The notes: a model not told the origin generated them from the sequence alone. Numbered from the stretch's first letter, positions 7,169 through 14,300 are shown. The stretch: DNA of 33,302 bases from an uncultured Acidimicrobiales bacterium (GCA_938041035.1 CALHYX010000085.1:1-33302), one strand, 5' to 3'. Numbers and translations are program-made.

Positions 7169-7588
7169 ATGGATCTCGAAACCGCACTCGCCTGGACCGC
7201 CAACCGCACCGACGCCGTCCTCATCACCATCCGCAGGGACGGACGCCCGCAGTCCTCCGACATCAGCTATGTGTGTGAGGACGGCGCGGTCACCATCTCG
7301 GTGACCGACAGCCGGGCCAAGACCCGCAACATGCGCCGGGATCCGCGCGTCGTGCTGCACCTGACCGACCGCGACTCGTGGTCGTACCTATCGTTCGACG
7401 GCACGGTCGAACTCTCCCCCGTCGCCGCGGCCACCGACGATGCCACCTGCGACGCGCTCGTCGAGTACTACGAAAAGGTGGCCGGCAAGGCCCACGACGA
7501 TTGGGACGAGTACCGCGCCGCCATGGTCGAAGAAGGTCGACTCCTCGTCACCTTCACGCCGACATCGGTCGTCGGCCAGATCAACTGA
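7169..7588 (+). CDS. PPOX-class, probably F420-dependent, oxidoreductase
   Basis: 139 residues of the pyridoxamine 5'-phosphate oxidase-like split-barrel fold, close in layout to actinobacterial F420-dependent or F420-binding enzymes of the Rv1155 type. The N-terminus has the pattern R-T-D-A-V-L-I-T-I-R-R-D-G-R-P-Q-S-S (residues 13-30), then VTDSRAKTRNMRRDPRVVLHL, where the R-x-K-x-R-N segment contacts cofactor phosphate in the family, and SYLSFDGTVELSP. The C-terminus LLVTFTPTSVVGQ matches the final strand. The ATG at 7169 is preceded by a -10-like hexamer at a leaderless distance. The gene overlaps the convergent merR gene by 8 bases. F420 use is inferred from family, not seen directly. Confidence 0.85.
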   Translation: MDLETALAWTANRTDAVLITIRRDGRPQSSDISYVCEDGAVTISVTDSRAKTRNMRRDPRVVLHLTDRDSWSYLSFDGTVELSPVAAATDDATCDALVEYYEKVAGKAHDDWDEYRAAMVEEGRLLVTFTPTSVVGQIN

Positions 7589-8006
7589 CCCCAGGGCGCT
7601 CGACCGCCTCGAGGCGCCGCGTGATCTCCTCGTTCATGATCCAACAGTCGTCGAGCGGGTGGTCGTAGCGGCATAGGAGTGCGCCGTCGAGTTGTTCTCG
7701 GGCCCGGGTGAGCCGGGCGATCTCCGCGTCGAGTTGCTCCAGCTGAGCCCGAGCGATCCCCTTCCAGGTCTCGTTGTCACCGGAGTACAGCACGGTGTGG
7801 ATCGCATCGAGGGGTAGACCGGAGTCCTGCAGCATCTGGACGAACACGAGTCGCCGGACGGCAACTTCGCCGTAACGCCGCTGCCCACCGACCCGCCGGT
7901 CGGCGTGGATGAGGCCGCGTCGCTCGTAGTAGCGAAGAGCCGAGGTCGCCAACCCCACCATGTCGGCTACCTCGCCGATCGTGTACTCCCGCTCATCGTG
8001 GCGCAT
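7581..8006 (-). CDS. MerR-family transcriptional regulator
   Basis: 141 residues. The N-terminal winged helix-turn-helix is complete: YTIGEVADMVGLATSALRYYERRGLI (8-33), then a wing at RRVGGQRRYGEVAVRRL. A dimerisation helix follows (ARAQLEQLDAEIARLTRAREQLDGALL, about 85-111). The C-terminus has Cys112 and Cys121 in CRYDHPLDDCWIM, a pattern shared by many actinobacterial SoxR-like MerR proteins; whether it senses metal, redox or a small molecule is unknown. It is divergent from the methyltransferase gene, and the 50-base spacer holds a dyad inside a 19-bp-spacer promoter, the standard arrangement for activation by MerR proteins. The target is therefore most likely the methyltransferase. Confidence 0.93.
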   Translation of the reverse strand: MRHDEREYTIGEVADMVGLATSALRYYERRGLIHADRRVGGQRRYGEVAVRRLVFVQMLQDSGLPLDAIHTVLYSGDNETWKGIARAQLEQLDAEIARLTRAREQLDGALLCRYDHPLDDCWIMNEEITRRLEAVERPGVS

Positions 8007-8019
8007 GGGCCATCATCGC

Positions 8020-8050
8020 TTGACGTAAACCGGGGTTCAAGTCTCAAGAT
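8020..8050 (+). promoter_or_regulatory. MerR-type promoter with 19-bp spacer and operator dyad
   Basis: -35 TTGACG (8020-8025) and -10-like CAAGAT (8045-8050) are separated by exactly 19 bases, the overlong spacer of MerR-activated promoters. The operator dyad is 8022-8043: GAC and GTC outer arms, AACC and GGTT inner arms, with a 2-base centre. The -10 ends 6 bases before the methyltransferase ATG, predicting a leaderless message. The same dyad covers the region upstream of merR, suggesting autoregulation. Confidence 0.75.
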
Positions 8051-8056
8051 GGCATC

Positions 8057-8677
8057 ATGACCGAGACCCCGGAGAAGATCGTCGAACCAAACCACCATGC
8101 CCATCACCCCGGATTCTCCGGAGTCAAGGGCCACGCGATGGCGGTGGCGTTTCTCCTGCGTGCCCGCGAGCGAAACGCACTGGCAGCCGAGATCACCGGG
8201 CTCAGGGCCGGGGAGCGGATTGTCGACATCGGCTGCGGGCCCGGTTCCGCGGTCGCCGCCGCTGCGTCGTTGGGTGCCGAGGCAGTCGGTGTCGACCCGT
8301 CGACGGCGATGCTGCGGATCGCCCGCCTGCGGTGGCGGGCACTCGGGGCCGACTGGCGCGTCGGCACAGCGGAATCGGTGCCGGTCGACGCCGGGTGGGG
8401 CAATGTGGTGTGGTCGATCGCCACCGTCCACCACTGGAAGGACCTCGAGGCCGGTCTCGCCGAGGTTGCCCGGGTGCTGCAGCCGGGCGGACGCTTCCTG
8501 GCCCTCGAACGGCGAATCGACGACCCCCTCGCCAAAGGTTCGGCCAGCCACGGCTGGACCCTCCAACAAGCCGATACGTTCGCCGAACGGTGTGAGGCCA
8601 GCGGCTATCAGCACGCAACCGTGACCACCCACGCCGGCTCCATAGAACTCGTCGCCGTTCAGGCCGAGCGCTGCTAG
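8057..8677 (+). CDS. Class I SAM-dependent methyltransferase
   Basis: 206 residues with the Methyltransf_11 pattern. SAM-binding motif I is VDIGCGPGSAVAAAAS at residues 56-71, followed by an acidic loop (AVGVDPSTAML), motif II/post-I around GTAESVPVDAGWGNVVWSIATVHHW, and motif III in RVLQPGGRFLALER. A His-rich N-terminal segment (EPNHHAHHPGFSGVKGHAMA) is notable but unexplained. It is divergently arranged with merR and its promoter has MerR-type geometry, so expression probably responds to the MerR signal. Methyl acceptor unknown; a role in detoxification would fit such a pairing, but this is inference. Confidence 0.87.
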   Translation: MTETPEKIVEPNHHAHHPGFSGVKGHAMAVAFLLRARERNALAAEITGLRAGERIVDIGCGPGSAVAAAASLGAEAVGVDPSTAMLRIARLRWRALGADWRVGTAESVPVDAGWGNVVWSIATVHHWKDLEAGLAEVARVLQPGGRFLALERRIDDPLAKGSASHGWTLQQADTFAERCEASGYQHATVTTHAGSIELVAVQAERC

Positions 8678-8713
8678 GCACGCCCGCCGAAAACCACCGT
8701 GATCGCCGGGCAG

Positions 8714-9586
8714 CTAACGCTGGCGAAGCGCCGCCCGGGCCGGCTCGAGGTCGTCGGGGTTGGTGACTCCGATCCACTGCTCGTCGGTCTCGGTGACCAC
8801 GACCGTGAGCTCACCCGAATTCATCAGGTTCGACACCACGTCGGGCAAAAGGAACTCCGACTTCTCCTCCTCGCCGTGGTCGGCGAGGAAAGTGGCGAAC
8901 ATCGCCTCCAGGTGGCCGAGCAACATGGCGGGAAAGCCCCACATGTTCATCGACACCAACGTGTCGTCGCCGTGCACGCCGGGAGGATCTTCGCTGGCGA
9001 TGGCGCCGTCGGCGCCGCGCCCGATGCCATGGGTTTCGACGACCGATGCCAGTCGGCCCGAGTCATCCGCGGTGCAGACACCGCGCGAGACCTGACCGAC
9101 GACCGGCAGGGTCTTGGCCAACCGAAAGGCGGTGATCACCCCGGTTGCCGCATCGGCCAGGCGCAGCGCGTCGAGCGCCACCCGATAACTCGTCGGCCCG
9201 TAATAGTCGTCGGCGTTCACGACGAGGAACGGCGTGTCGATCGCATGGGCGGCCGAGAGGATCGCGTGCCCCGTCCCCCACGGCTTGGCGCGGGCCGGCC
9301 CGTGGGCGTCCTGACACGACAAAACGATCGGCACGGCATCGTCGTGCTGGGTGCTCAGGTGTTCGCGCACCTCTTCCTCGATCTCCGAGCGCACGATGAT
9401 GACGACCTTGCCGGCTCCGGCCGAAACCGCGTCGCGGATGGCGAAGTCGAGAAAGACCTCGCCGTTCGGGCCAACGTCGACCAGCTGTTTCGTACCCCCG
9501 AAGCGGGAGCCGAGACCGGCCGCCATGATCACCAGCGTCGTCGCCGGTCCGTTGGGGGTCGCGCTCTTTTGGCCGGCAGGGCTCAT
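8714..9586 (-). CDS. Nucleotidyltransferase family protein (GlmU/RmlA-type N-terminal fold)
   Basis: 290 residues. Starts with the nucleotide-binding signature LVIMAAGLGSRFGGTKQL (residues 18-35) of sugar-phosphate nucleotidyltransferases, with the metal-binding region VVNADDYYG further on. It lacks the C-terminal left-handed beta-helix of GlmU, so is a stand-alone transferase domain; the C-terminal half has FLLPDVVSNLMNSGELTVVVTETDEQWIGVTNPDDL, where a short carrier-like or regulatory segment would be. Family members are found acting on sugar-1-phosphates, but the substrate here is unknown. ATG 9586 overlaps the TGA of the thiolase gene by ATGA, so translation is coupled to that gene. The coupling to an acyl-CoA operon is odd for a sugar enzyme. 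Confidence 0.83.
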   Translation of the reverse strand: MSPAGQKSATPNGPATTLVIMAAGLGSRFGGTKQLVDVGPNGEVFLDFAIRDAVSAGAGKVVIIVRSEIEEEVREHLSTQHDDAVPIVLSCQDAHGPARAKPWGTGHAILSAAHAIDTPFLVVNADDYYGPTSYRVALDALRLADAATGVITAFRLAKTLPVVGQVSRGVCTADDSGRLASVVETHGIGRGADGAIASEDPPGVHGDDTLVSMNMWGFPAMLLGHLEAMFATFLADHGEEEKSEFLLPDVVSNLMNSGELTVVVTETDEQWIGVTNPDDLEPARAALRQR

Positions 9587-10770
9587 TTGGCGACCAGGAC
9601 CGACGACCCGTGACCGAACAGACCCTGGTTGGCGGTGATGCCGACCTGGGCGCCTTCGACCTGTCGACCTTCGGCCTGGCCCCGCAGCTGCCAGGTGAGT
9701 TCGCACACCTGGGCGATCGCCTGAGCGGGAACGGCCTCACCGAACGCCCCGAGGCCCCCGCTCGGGTTCACCGGTAGACGGCCACCGATCGTGGTTACGC
9801 CGTCGCGCAGCAGCCCTTCGGCCTCACCCGGGGCACAGAAGCCGAGCTGTTCGTACCAGTCGAGCTCGAGCGCGGAGGACAGGTCGTAGACCTCGGCGAC
9901 GTCGACATCGTCGGGGCCGACGCCGGCCTCGGCATACACCGACGCACCGATCGACGACTTGAAGTCGAGGTCCGGGGCCGGCGTTGACGCCGCCGAGTCG
10001 GTGGCGAGGTACGGCAGGTCGAGCACGGTGTCGGGGTAGGTCGGGGTCACCAGGGAGATGCCCTTCACCCGCACCGGGTCGGCGTGGCCGTGGGCTTTGG
10101 CGTACTCCATCGACGACACGATCATCGCGGCTCCACCGTCGCTGGTGGCGCAGATGTTGAGCAGTCGGAGCGGGTTCGACACCATCGGCGACGCCTGGAC
10201 GTCGTCGATGTCGTACTCCTTGGTGAACCGGGCATTGGGGTTCGACACCGCATGACGAGCGTTCTTGACCTTGACCGCGGCGAAGTCCTCTTCGGTGGCG
10301 CCGTACAGCGACATGCGCCGTTGGGCGTGGAGCGCGAAGTACACCGGGTTGGTGGCGCCGACGAGGTGGAACCGCAACCAGTCGGTGTCATCGGGCCGCT
10401 TGCCCTCGTTGGGGGCGAGGAAGCCCTTCGGCGTGGTATCGGCACCGATGACGAGGGCGACGTCGCACGCCCCCGACAGAATCTGGCCCCGAGCGACGCT
10501 CAGCGCGGTCGCGCCGCTGGCACACGCCGCGTAGCTCGACGCGACCTGAGCGCCGGTGAACCCGAGCGCCCGCGAGAACGTACTTCCGGCCACGTAACCC
10601 GGGTAGCCGTTGCGCACGGTTATGGCCCCGGATACGAAGCCGACCTCGGCGTAGTCGATGGCCGCGTCCTCGAGGGCGTTGCGGGCCGCCACCACGCCGT
10701 AGTCGACAAAGTTGCGACCCCACTTGCCCCACGGGTGCATCCCCACACCCAGAATTGCGATGTCTTCCAT
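9583..10770 (-). CDS. Thiolase-fold lipid-transfer (Ltp2-like) protein
   Basis: 395 residues of the SCP-x/Ltp thiolase branch. The nucleophile region SSYAACASGATAL places Cys83 correctly. The canonical C-terminal catalytic motifs are altered: the usual G-H-P reads GGLGAFGEAVPA, so the active-site His is replaced, and the second Cys motif near the C-terminus reads NQGLFGHGSS. The late segment WQLRGQAEGRQVEGAQVG is typical of the actinobacterial Ltp2-like family, in which proteins work with a DUF35 partner as retro-aldolases in steroid side-chain cleavage. The upstream gene is exactly such a DUF35 protein, 3 bases away. So a C-C lyase or related role is more likely than ordinary beta-ketothiolase activity. 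This is inference from altered residues and gene order. Confidence 0.85.
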   Translation of the reverse strand: MEDIAILGVGMHPWGKWGRNFVDYGVVAARNALEDAAIDYAEVGFVSGAITVRNGYPGYVAGSTFSRALGFTGAQVASSYAACASGATALSVARGQILSGACDVALVIGADTTPKGFLAPNEGKRPDDTDWLRFHLVGATNPVYFALHAQRRMSLYGATEEDFAAVKVKNARHAVSNPNARFTKEYDIDDVQASPMVSNPLRLLNICATSDGGAAMIVSSMEYAKAHGHADPVRVKGISLVTPTYPDTVLDLPYLATDSAASTPAPDLDFKSSIGASVYAEAGVGPDDVDVAEVYDLSSALELDWYEQLGFCAPGEAEGLLRDGVTTIGGRLPVNPSGGLGAFGEAVPAQAIAQVCELTWQLRGQAEGRQVEGAQVGITANQGLFGHGSSVLVAK

Positions 10771-10773
10771 CGG

Positions 10774-11247
10774 TCAGTTGGCCTCCGCGTTCGTGGCTTC
10801 GCTCTCGCCGGTGCCGGCCCCGGTCGGGCGCCACTTCCACACCAGGTACTCGTTGTCGTCATCCTCATACAGCGTGTCGACGATGAGTTCCATCTCCATG
10901 CCGATCGCCAGGTCGTTCACGGTCCACCCGTCGGCAACCTGGCCGAGGATCACCATCTGCTCGGCTTCGAGCTGGACGGCCGCGATCGTGATCGGCTCGT
11001 ACGGATCCGTGCGGGCGATGAACGGCGGAGGCGGCGAGTACTCGCTGTTGGTGAACGACCAGATCGTTCCGGTGCGACTCAGCGGCACCTCTTCGATTTC
11101 GGCCCCGGGAGCAGCCGGGTCGCCGCCGCCCAGATGAGCGGGGAAGAAGAAGCTGTCGCGCCCCTTGATCTTGCCGCCGATCAGATGCGGTTCATCATCG
11201 AGGGTGAACATGCCCTCGACAGCGGGGACTCTGGTCTTCGTGCTCAC
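10774..11247 (-). CDS. DUF35 OB-fold protein lacking the zinc-ribbon cysteines
   Basis: 157 residues, first gene of the operon with the Ltp2-like thiolase. The layout is that of DUF35 proteins: a short N-terminal helix, a rubredoxin-like segment (HLIGGKIKGRDSFFFPAHLGGG...), then an OB-fold starting EIEEVPLSRTGTIWSFTNSEYSPPPPF and ending DNEYLVWKWRP. In most family members the first segment holds two C-x-x-C pairs; here all four positions are replaced (GKIKG and GGGDP), so no zinc can be bound there. The GTG at 11247 has AGGAG 7 bases upstream, settling the start. Family members act as acyl-CoA-binding partners for thiolase-like or hydratase proteins. A KstR-like palindrome lies 63 bases upstream. 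Confidence 0.85.
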   Translation of the reverse strand: MSTKTRVPAVEGMFTLDDEPHLIGGKIKGRDSFFFPAHLGGGDPAAPGAEIEEVPLSRTGTIWSFTNSEYSPPPPFIARTDPYEPITIAAVQLEAEQMVILGQVADGWTVNDLAIGMEMELIVDTLYEDDDNEYLVWKWRPTGAGTGESEATNAEAN

Positions 11248-11309
11248 CGCGCAGCTCCTAGGGATACCCATCCGACCGGATCTCGATACCGGGCTCCGCC
11301 TGCGAGTGT

Positions 11310-11321
11310 AGAACGGGTTCT
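11310..11321. promoter_or_regulatory. KstR-like operator palindrome in the divergent DUF35/hydrolase promoter region
   Basis: AGAACGGGTTCT with arms AGAAC/GTTCT around 2 bases. It fits the core AAC-N2-GTT of the published mycobacterial/rhodococcal KstR operator TnnAACnnGTTnnA, preceded by T. It lies 63 bases from the DUF35 start and 57 from the hydrolase start. Similar sites are at 12351 and 27807. Confidence 0.6.
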
Positions 11322-11366
11322 CGTGACCTCCGAACATGAACCGACAGTCGAGCGTCACGACGCCGG

Positions 11367-11372
11367 TACCGT
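11367..11372 (+). promoter_or_regulatory. -10 element of a leaderless promoter (alpha/beta hydrolase gene)
   Basis: TACCGT ends 6 bases before the ATG at 11379. The same hexamer at the same spacing precedes the ACT-domain gene on the minus strand, and TACCGT also lies upstream of the glycine riboswitch. Confidence 0.55.
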
Positions 11373-11378
11373 GGGCTC

Positions 11379-12320
11379 ATGGCCGCCGAACAGACCCACG
11401 CCCCGACCTGGTTCCGCACTGCGCTCGCCGTCCCGACCGAGGAACACACCATCGAGGTCGACGGCTGCGCCATCCACTACCTGGCGTGGGGCGAGCGCGA
11501 TCGTCCGGGTCTCGTCTTCGTGCACGGCGGTGCCGCCAACGCCCACTGGTGGAGCTTCCTCGCTCCCCTCTTCGCCGACGACTATCGGGTGGTGGCCCTC
11601 GACCTCAGCGGCCACGGCGACAGTGGCCACCGCGATGAGTACGCCTTGGACGGTTGGGCCGCGGAGGTCATCGGGGTCGCCGACGACGCCGGCTTCGATG
11701 GTCCGCCGGTGGTGATCGGCCACAGCATGGGCGGTTTCGTCACGATCGTCACCGCCGCCAACTACTGCGATCGGATCGGCGGCGCGGTAATCCTCGACTC
11801 ACCGGTCTCCGAACCCGACCCCGAGGTTGCCTCGGCGCGGCGAGGACTCGACTTCAAGAACCCGAAGGTGTACCCCGACCTCGAACTCGCCGTCTCGAAG
11901 TTCCGCACCGTGCCCGCGCAGAAGTACTACGAGCCCTACATCATGGACTACGTCGCCCGACATTCTCTGCGCGAGGTCGAAGGCGGCTACACGTGGAAGT
12001 TCGACCCGCGGCTGTTCATGCCGCAACGCTCCGAGCCGAGCGACATGTTGGCCAGGATCACCTGCCGGGTTGCCCTGTTTCGCACCGAGCACGGACTGGT
12101 GACCTCCGACATCGGCGCCTACATGTACGAACGCCTCGGCCGGGTCGCCCCGGTTATCGAACTTCCCCGCGCCGGGCACCACATGATGCTCGACCAGCCC
12201 CTCCTGCTGCTGACCGGCCTGCGGACCCTCATCGCCGGTTGGGAGCATTCGGTCCCGTTCGAACGCGACACCCAGAACCGCGACACCCAGAACCGCGACG
12301 CCAAGAACCCCGCGGACTGA
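11379..12320 (+). CDS. Alpha/beta hydrolase-fold protein
   Basis: 313 residues. The oxyanion-hole motif VFVHGGAANAHWW is at 47-58, the nucleophile elbow GHSMGG at 114-119 with Ser116, and the catalytic His in AGHHMMLDQP (His267 or His268). The acid is probably in the region after strand 7 (FRTEHGLVTSDIG). The lid region between about 140 and 210 is long and charged. The substrate is not evident; many actinobacterial members of this type cleave esters or C-C bonds in ring-degradation pathways. The last 18 residues (RDTQNRDTQNRDAKNPAD) come from a 15-bp tandem repeat and are likely disordered. It is divergent from the DUF35 operon, with a KstR-like site between them. Confidence 0.9.
   Translation: MAAEQTHAPTWFRTALAVPTEEHTIEVDGCAIHYLAWGERDRPGLVFVHGGAANAHWWSFLAPLFADDYRVVALDLSGHGDSGHRDEYALDGWAAEVIGVADDAGFDGPPVVIGHSMGGFVTIVTAANYCDRIGGAVILDSPVSEPDPEVASARRGLDFKNPKVYPDLELAVSKFRTVPAQKYYEPYIMDYVARHSLREVEGGYTWKFDPRLFMPQRSEPSDMLARITCRVALFRTEHGLVTSDIGAYMYERLGRVAPVIELPRAGHHMMLDQPLLLLTGLRTLIAGWEHSVPFERDTQNRDTQNRDAKNPAD
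12264..12308 (+). repeat. 15-bp tandem repeat at the 3' end of the hydrolase gene
   Basis: Three in-frame copies of CGCGACACCCAGAAC (third copy with two changes, CGCGACGCCAAGAAC) encode RDTQN-RDTQN-RDAKN. The period is a multiple of three so copy number can change without breaking the frame. Confidence 0.9.
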
Positions 12321-12350
12321 CGCAAACTCCCCGAAGTTTCGAAACCGGCG

Positions 12351-12362
12351 AGAACGCGTTCT
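12351..12362. promoter_or_regulatory. KstR-like operator palindrome upstream of the DUF7064-like gene
   Basis: AGAACGCGTTCT is a perfect 12-bp palindrome, 68 bases before the ATG at 12431, followed by A as in the KstR consensus. It lies in the 110-base gap after the hydrolase gene and so may govern a separate transcript. Confidence 0.6.
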
Positions 12363-12430
12363 AAGGTCGGGGCGCGGCGACATCGGGTTGGCCGCAGGCT
12401 CAGACCGAGCAGCGCCAGAGGGGGCACACC

Positions 12431-13543
12431 ATGTCGGTGTCATCGTGGGACGACTATCCGGTTCATCAGACGTCGGAGTTCATTCGCCATGTGGCGACGA
12501 GCGACCGCAACTTCTATGACCGCTACTACTTCAACCTGCACGGTTCGAGCGACGAGGTGTTCGCCATCTTCGGGTTGGGCCAGTACCCGAACCTCGGCAC
12601 GACCGATGCGTACTGCGCCGTTACCTGCGGCGAGAGTCACCGCATCATCCGAGCGTCGGCCGAACTAGAGGACCGGGCCGACATCTCGGTGGGGCCGATC
12701 CGCATCGAGATCATCGAGCCGCTGAAGAAGCTCCGGTTCGTGATCGAGCCCAACGAGCACGGCATCGAGATGGACGTCGTGTGGGAGGCGTCGATCCCCG
12801 CCCACGAGGAGCCCCGGCAGTATCTGCGGCGCAAGGGCAAGGTCGTATTCGACACCCAGCGGTTTGCTCAGACCGGCCACTGGTCGGGCACGCTCACCAG
12901 CGGCGACAAGACCTTTGAGGTCACCGCCGACCGGTGGCGGGGCTGCCGCGACCGGTCGTGGGGCGTGCGCCCGGTGGGCGAGAAGGAGCCCGACGGTATT
13001 CGCGCCGACATCCCGACGATGGGCGGGATGTGGAACTACTTCCCCATGCAGTTCGACGATCACGCGGTGCTGTACATGTGCCATCAGGAAAACGATGGCG
13101 AGCGCCCGCTCGAAGAGGCGGTGCGGATCTGGGCCGACCCGGAAAAGCCGACCGAATGGCTGGGCAAACCCGAGTGGGCCCACACCACCATCCCCGGCAC
13201 CCGCCTTCTGTCGGCCTCGACCATCACCTTCGAGGACACCAAGACGGTGATCTCGGCCAAGCCACTGCTCACGAACTTCGTTTCGATCGGCACCGGCTAC
13301 GGCATCGACGCCGACTGGCGCCACGGCATGTACCAGGGCGAACTGGTCGTGCAGGGAATCGACACCACCGTCGAGGAGATCAAGGGCCTCGGCCAGTACG
13401 GCGTCGTCGATGCGGTGGGCGAGTTCACCTACGAGGGGCCCGACACCTTCGCGGGCAAAGTCGGCTACGGCCTGTACGAAACGGGCTTCTTCGGGGCCTT
13501 CGACGCGCTCGGCCTCGCCGACCGCGGCATGGTGTTTCCGTAA
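12431..13543 (+). CDS. DUF7064/DUF7065-like conserved protein (CrtC/AttH-type lipocalin-like fold suspected)
   Basis: 370 residues, no signal peptide and no transmembrane helix. The central GCRDRSWGVRPVGEKEPDG (about residues 174-192) matches the G-x-x-D-R-S-W-G-x-R motif of actinobacterial proteins often placed in DUF7064/7065, thought to be related to hydroxyneurosporene-synthase/AttH-like beta-barrels that bind hydrophobic ligands. The rest is beta-rich with many Trp and Tyr residues. A Shine-Dalgarno (AGAGGGGG) lies 7 bases before the ATG. It follows a KstR-like palindrome and sits next to a hydrolase and an Ltp2/DUF35 operon, so a role with a lipid or terpenoid substrate is plausible. 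CDS is certain; family placement is from memory of the motif and moderately sure. Confidence 0.8.
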   Translation: MSVSSWDDYPVHQTSEFIRHVATSDRNFYDRYYFNLHGSSDEVFAIFGLGQYPNLGTTDAYCAVTCGESHRIIRASAELEDRADISVGPIRIEIIEPLKKLRFVIEPNEHGIEMDVVWEASIPAHEEPRQYLRRKGKVVFDTQRFAQTGHWSGTLTSGDKTFEVTADRWRGCRDRSWGVRPVGEKEPDGIRADIPTMGGMWNYFPMQFDDHAVLYMCHQENDGERPLEEAVRIWADPEKPTEWLGKPEWAHTTIPGTRLLSASTITFEDTKTVISAKPLLTNFVSIGTGYGIDADWRHGMYQGELVVQGIDTTVEEIKGLGQYGVVDAVGEFTYEGPDTFAGKVGYGLYETGFFGAFDALGLADRGMVFP

Positions 13544-13572
13544 CTCACGTTTCCGTAGAGCGGTATTTCCGC

Positions 13573-13591
13573 AGCCCGTCTGGCGGGCTTT
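13573..13591 (+). terminator. Intrinsic terminator-like hairpin
   Basis: AGCCCG (13573-13578) pairs with CGGGCT (13584-13589), 5-base loop, followed by TT. It lies 30 bases after the stop at 13543 and just before the convergent ACT-domain gene's stop. Confidence 0.6.
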
Positions 13592-13597
13592 CCGGCG

Positions 13598-14002
13598 CTA
13601 GCCGCGCAGGGCTTCGAGGGCGGCGATGGCGGCGTCGGCTCGGTCGACGGGCACCAACAGGTGGTCGTGGAAGTACCCGGCGAGGACGTTGCAGGGAATC
13701 CCCTGCTCTCCCAACGCGGCGGAGAACGCCGCCGTCAGGCCCACCGCCTCGAGCGCGCTGTGGACATCGAGCGTGAGCCAGGCCGCCTCGAAGTCGCCGC
13801 TCCAACCCCGTTCTGCCGCCGCGTCGACCGTGGCCACCACCGTGACGCCCTCGGTTTCGTCCATCAACGCCTCGATCCCGCCGGCGCCGACGGTGAGCGA
13901 GGCGACCTCGGAAGCGGGTCGGGTGACGACGGTGAACACGCCGGGTCGACGGGTGACCGACAACCCCGAGAGCATCGATGCAAGATCGGTTTCGCCGGCC
14001 AT
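13598..14002 (-). CDS. ACT-domain protein of the COG3602 (DUF2241) type
   Basis: 134 residues with two ACT-like halves. The N-terminus (TDLASMLSGLSVTRRPGVFTVVTRP) and the C-terminus (LGEQGIPCNVLAGYFHDHLLVPVDRADAAIAALEAL) match the small COG3602 ACT proteins, in which G-I-P-C/A-N-V-x-A-G-Y-x-H-D-H is the hallmark. ACT domains bind amino acids and usually regulate enzymes; this family's target is not known to me. ATG 14002 is preceded by TACCGT at a leaderless 6-base distance. It is divergent from the glycine riboswitch-gcvP transcript, so an amino-acid sensing link to glycine is conceivable but unproven. Confidence 0.85.
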   Translation of the reverse strand: MAGETDLASMLSGLSVTRRPGVFTVVTRPASEVASLTVGAGGIEALMDETEGVTVVATVDAAAERGWSGDFEAAWLTLDVHSALEAVGLTAAFSAALGEQGIPCNVLAGYFHDHLLVPVDRADAAIAALEALRG

Positions 14003-14008
14003 GCCGTC

Positions 14009-14014
14009 ACGGTA
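14009..14014 (-). promoter_or_regulatory. -10 element of a leaderless promoter (ACT-domain gene)
   Basis: On the minus strand TACCGT is followed by 6 bases (GACGGC) and the ATG at 14002. No Shine-Dalgarno is present. Confidence 0.55.
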
Positions 14015-14093
14015 GTTCGCCCCCCCGGTTCACGTTGATCCACGAGCGTCAAGAAATCCTCTTCCCATCATGCGGGAAGTCCCGTCGTTGCGG

Positions 14094-14099
14094 TACCGT
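14094..14099 (+). promoter_or_regulatory. Putative -10 element for the glycine riboswitch-gcvP transcript
   Basis: TACCGT about 15-20 bases before the first aptamer, the same hexamer as two leaderless promoters nearby; transcription would start near 14106. An inverted repeat CTTCCC (14061-14066)/GGGAAG (14074-14079) lies just upstream. The 343-base gap 14003-14345 thus holds two promoters and the riboswitch. Confidence 0.4.
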
Positions 14100-14114
14100 C
14101 AACCTGTGCCGATG

Positions 14115-14300
14115 GGCGTGGCGGGAGAGATCCCGGTTCGACCGGGGCGCCGAAGGAGCAACCACCCCCGGAACCTCTCAGGCACCCGAACCGCAACGCT
14201 TGGCACCTCTGGAGAGAAGGGACCTCGGTCTCTCACCGAAGGGGAAAGCCCGGTTCGCCGGGTGAAGCTCTCAGGTTTCGTGACAGAGCGGGGGTGCGGC
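14115..14300 (+). ncRNA. Tandem glycine riboswitch (two aptamers)
   Basis: Two glycine aptamers lie in series. The first (about 14121-14193) has GGGAGAG, the hallmark CCGAAGGAGCAA at 14150-14161, and ACCTCTCAGGCA. The second (about 14210-14297) has GGAGAGAAGGG, CACCGAAGGGGAAAG with the same CCGAAGG core, and AGCTCTCAGGTTTC. A short linker joins them. In glycine riboswitches these are the conserved P1/P3 bulge elements that bind glycine, and upstream of gcv genes the switch normally turns expression on at high glycine. The next gene is gcvP, starting 46 bases later, which agrees. The boundaries of P1 are approximate. An expression platform is not resolved; the gap to the ATG contains GC-rich complementarity (GCGGCCACACGCGGCCG at about 14296-14312). 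Confidence 0.93.

Noticed and set aside
10084..11715. 543-residue open frame antisense to the thiolase and DUF35 genes
   Set aside because: It spans two clear genes on the other strand and a promoter region; low-complexity composition.
11310..12362. LexA/SOS boxes at the AGAAC..GTTCT palindromes
   Set aside because: Actinobacterial LexA sites have four bases between GAAC and GTTC; here there are two, and no SOS gene follows.
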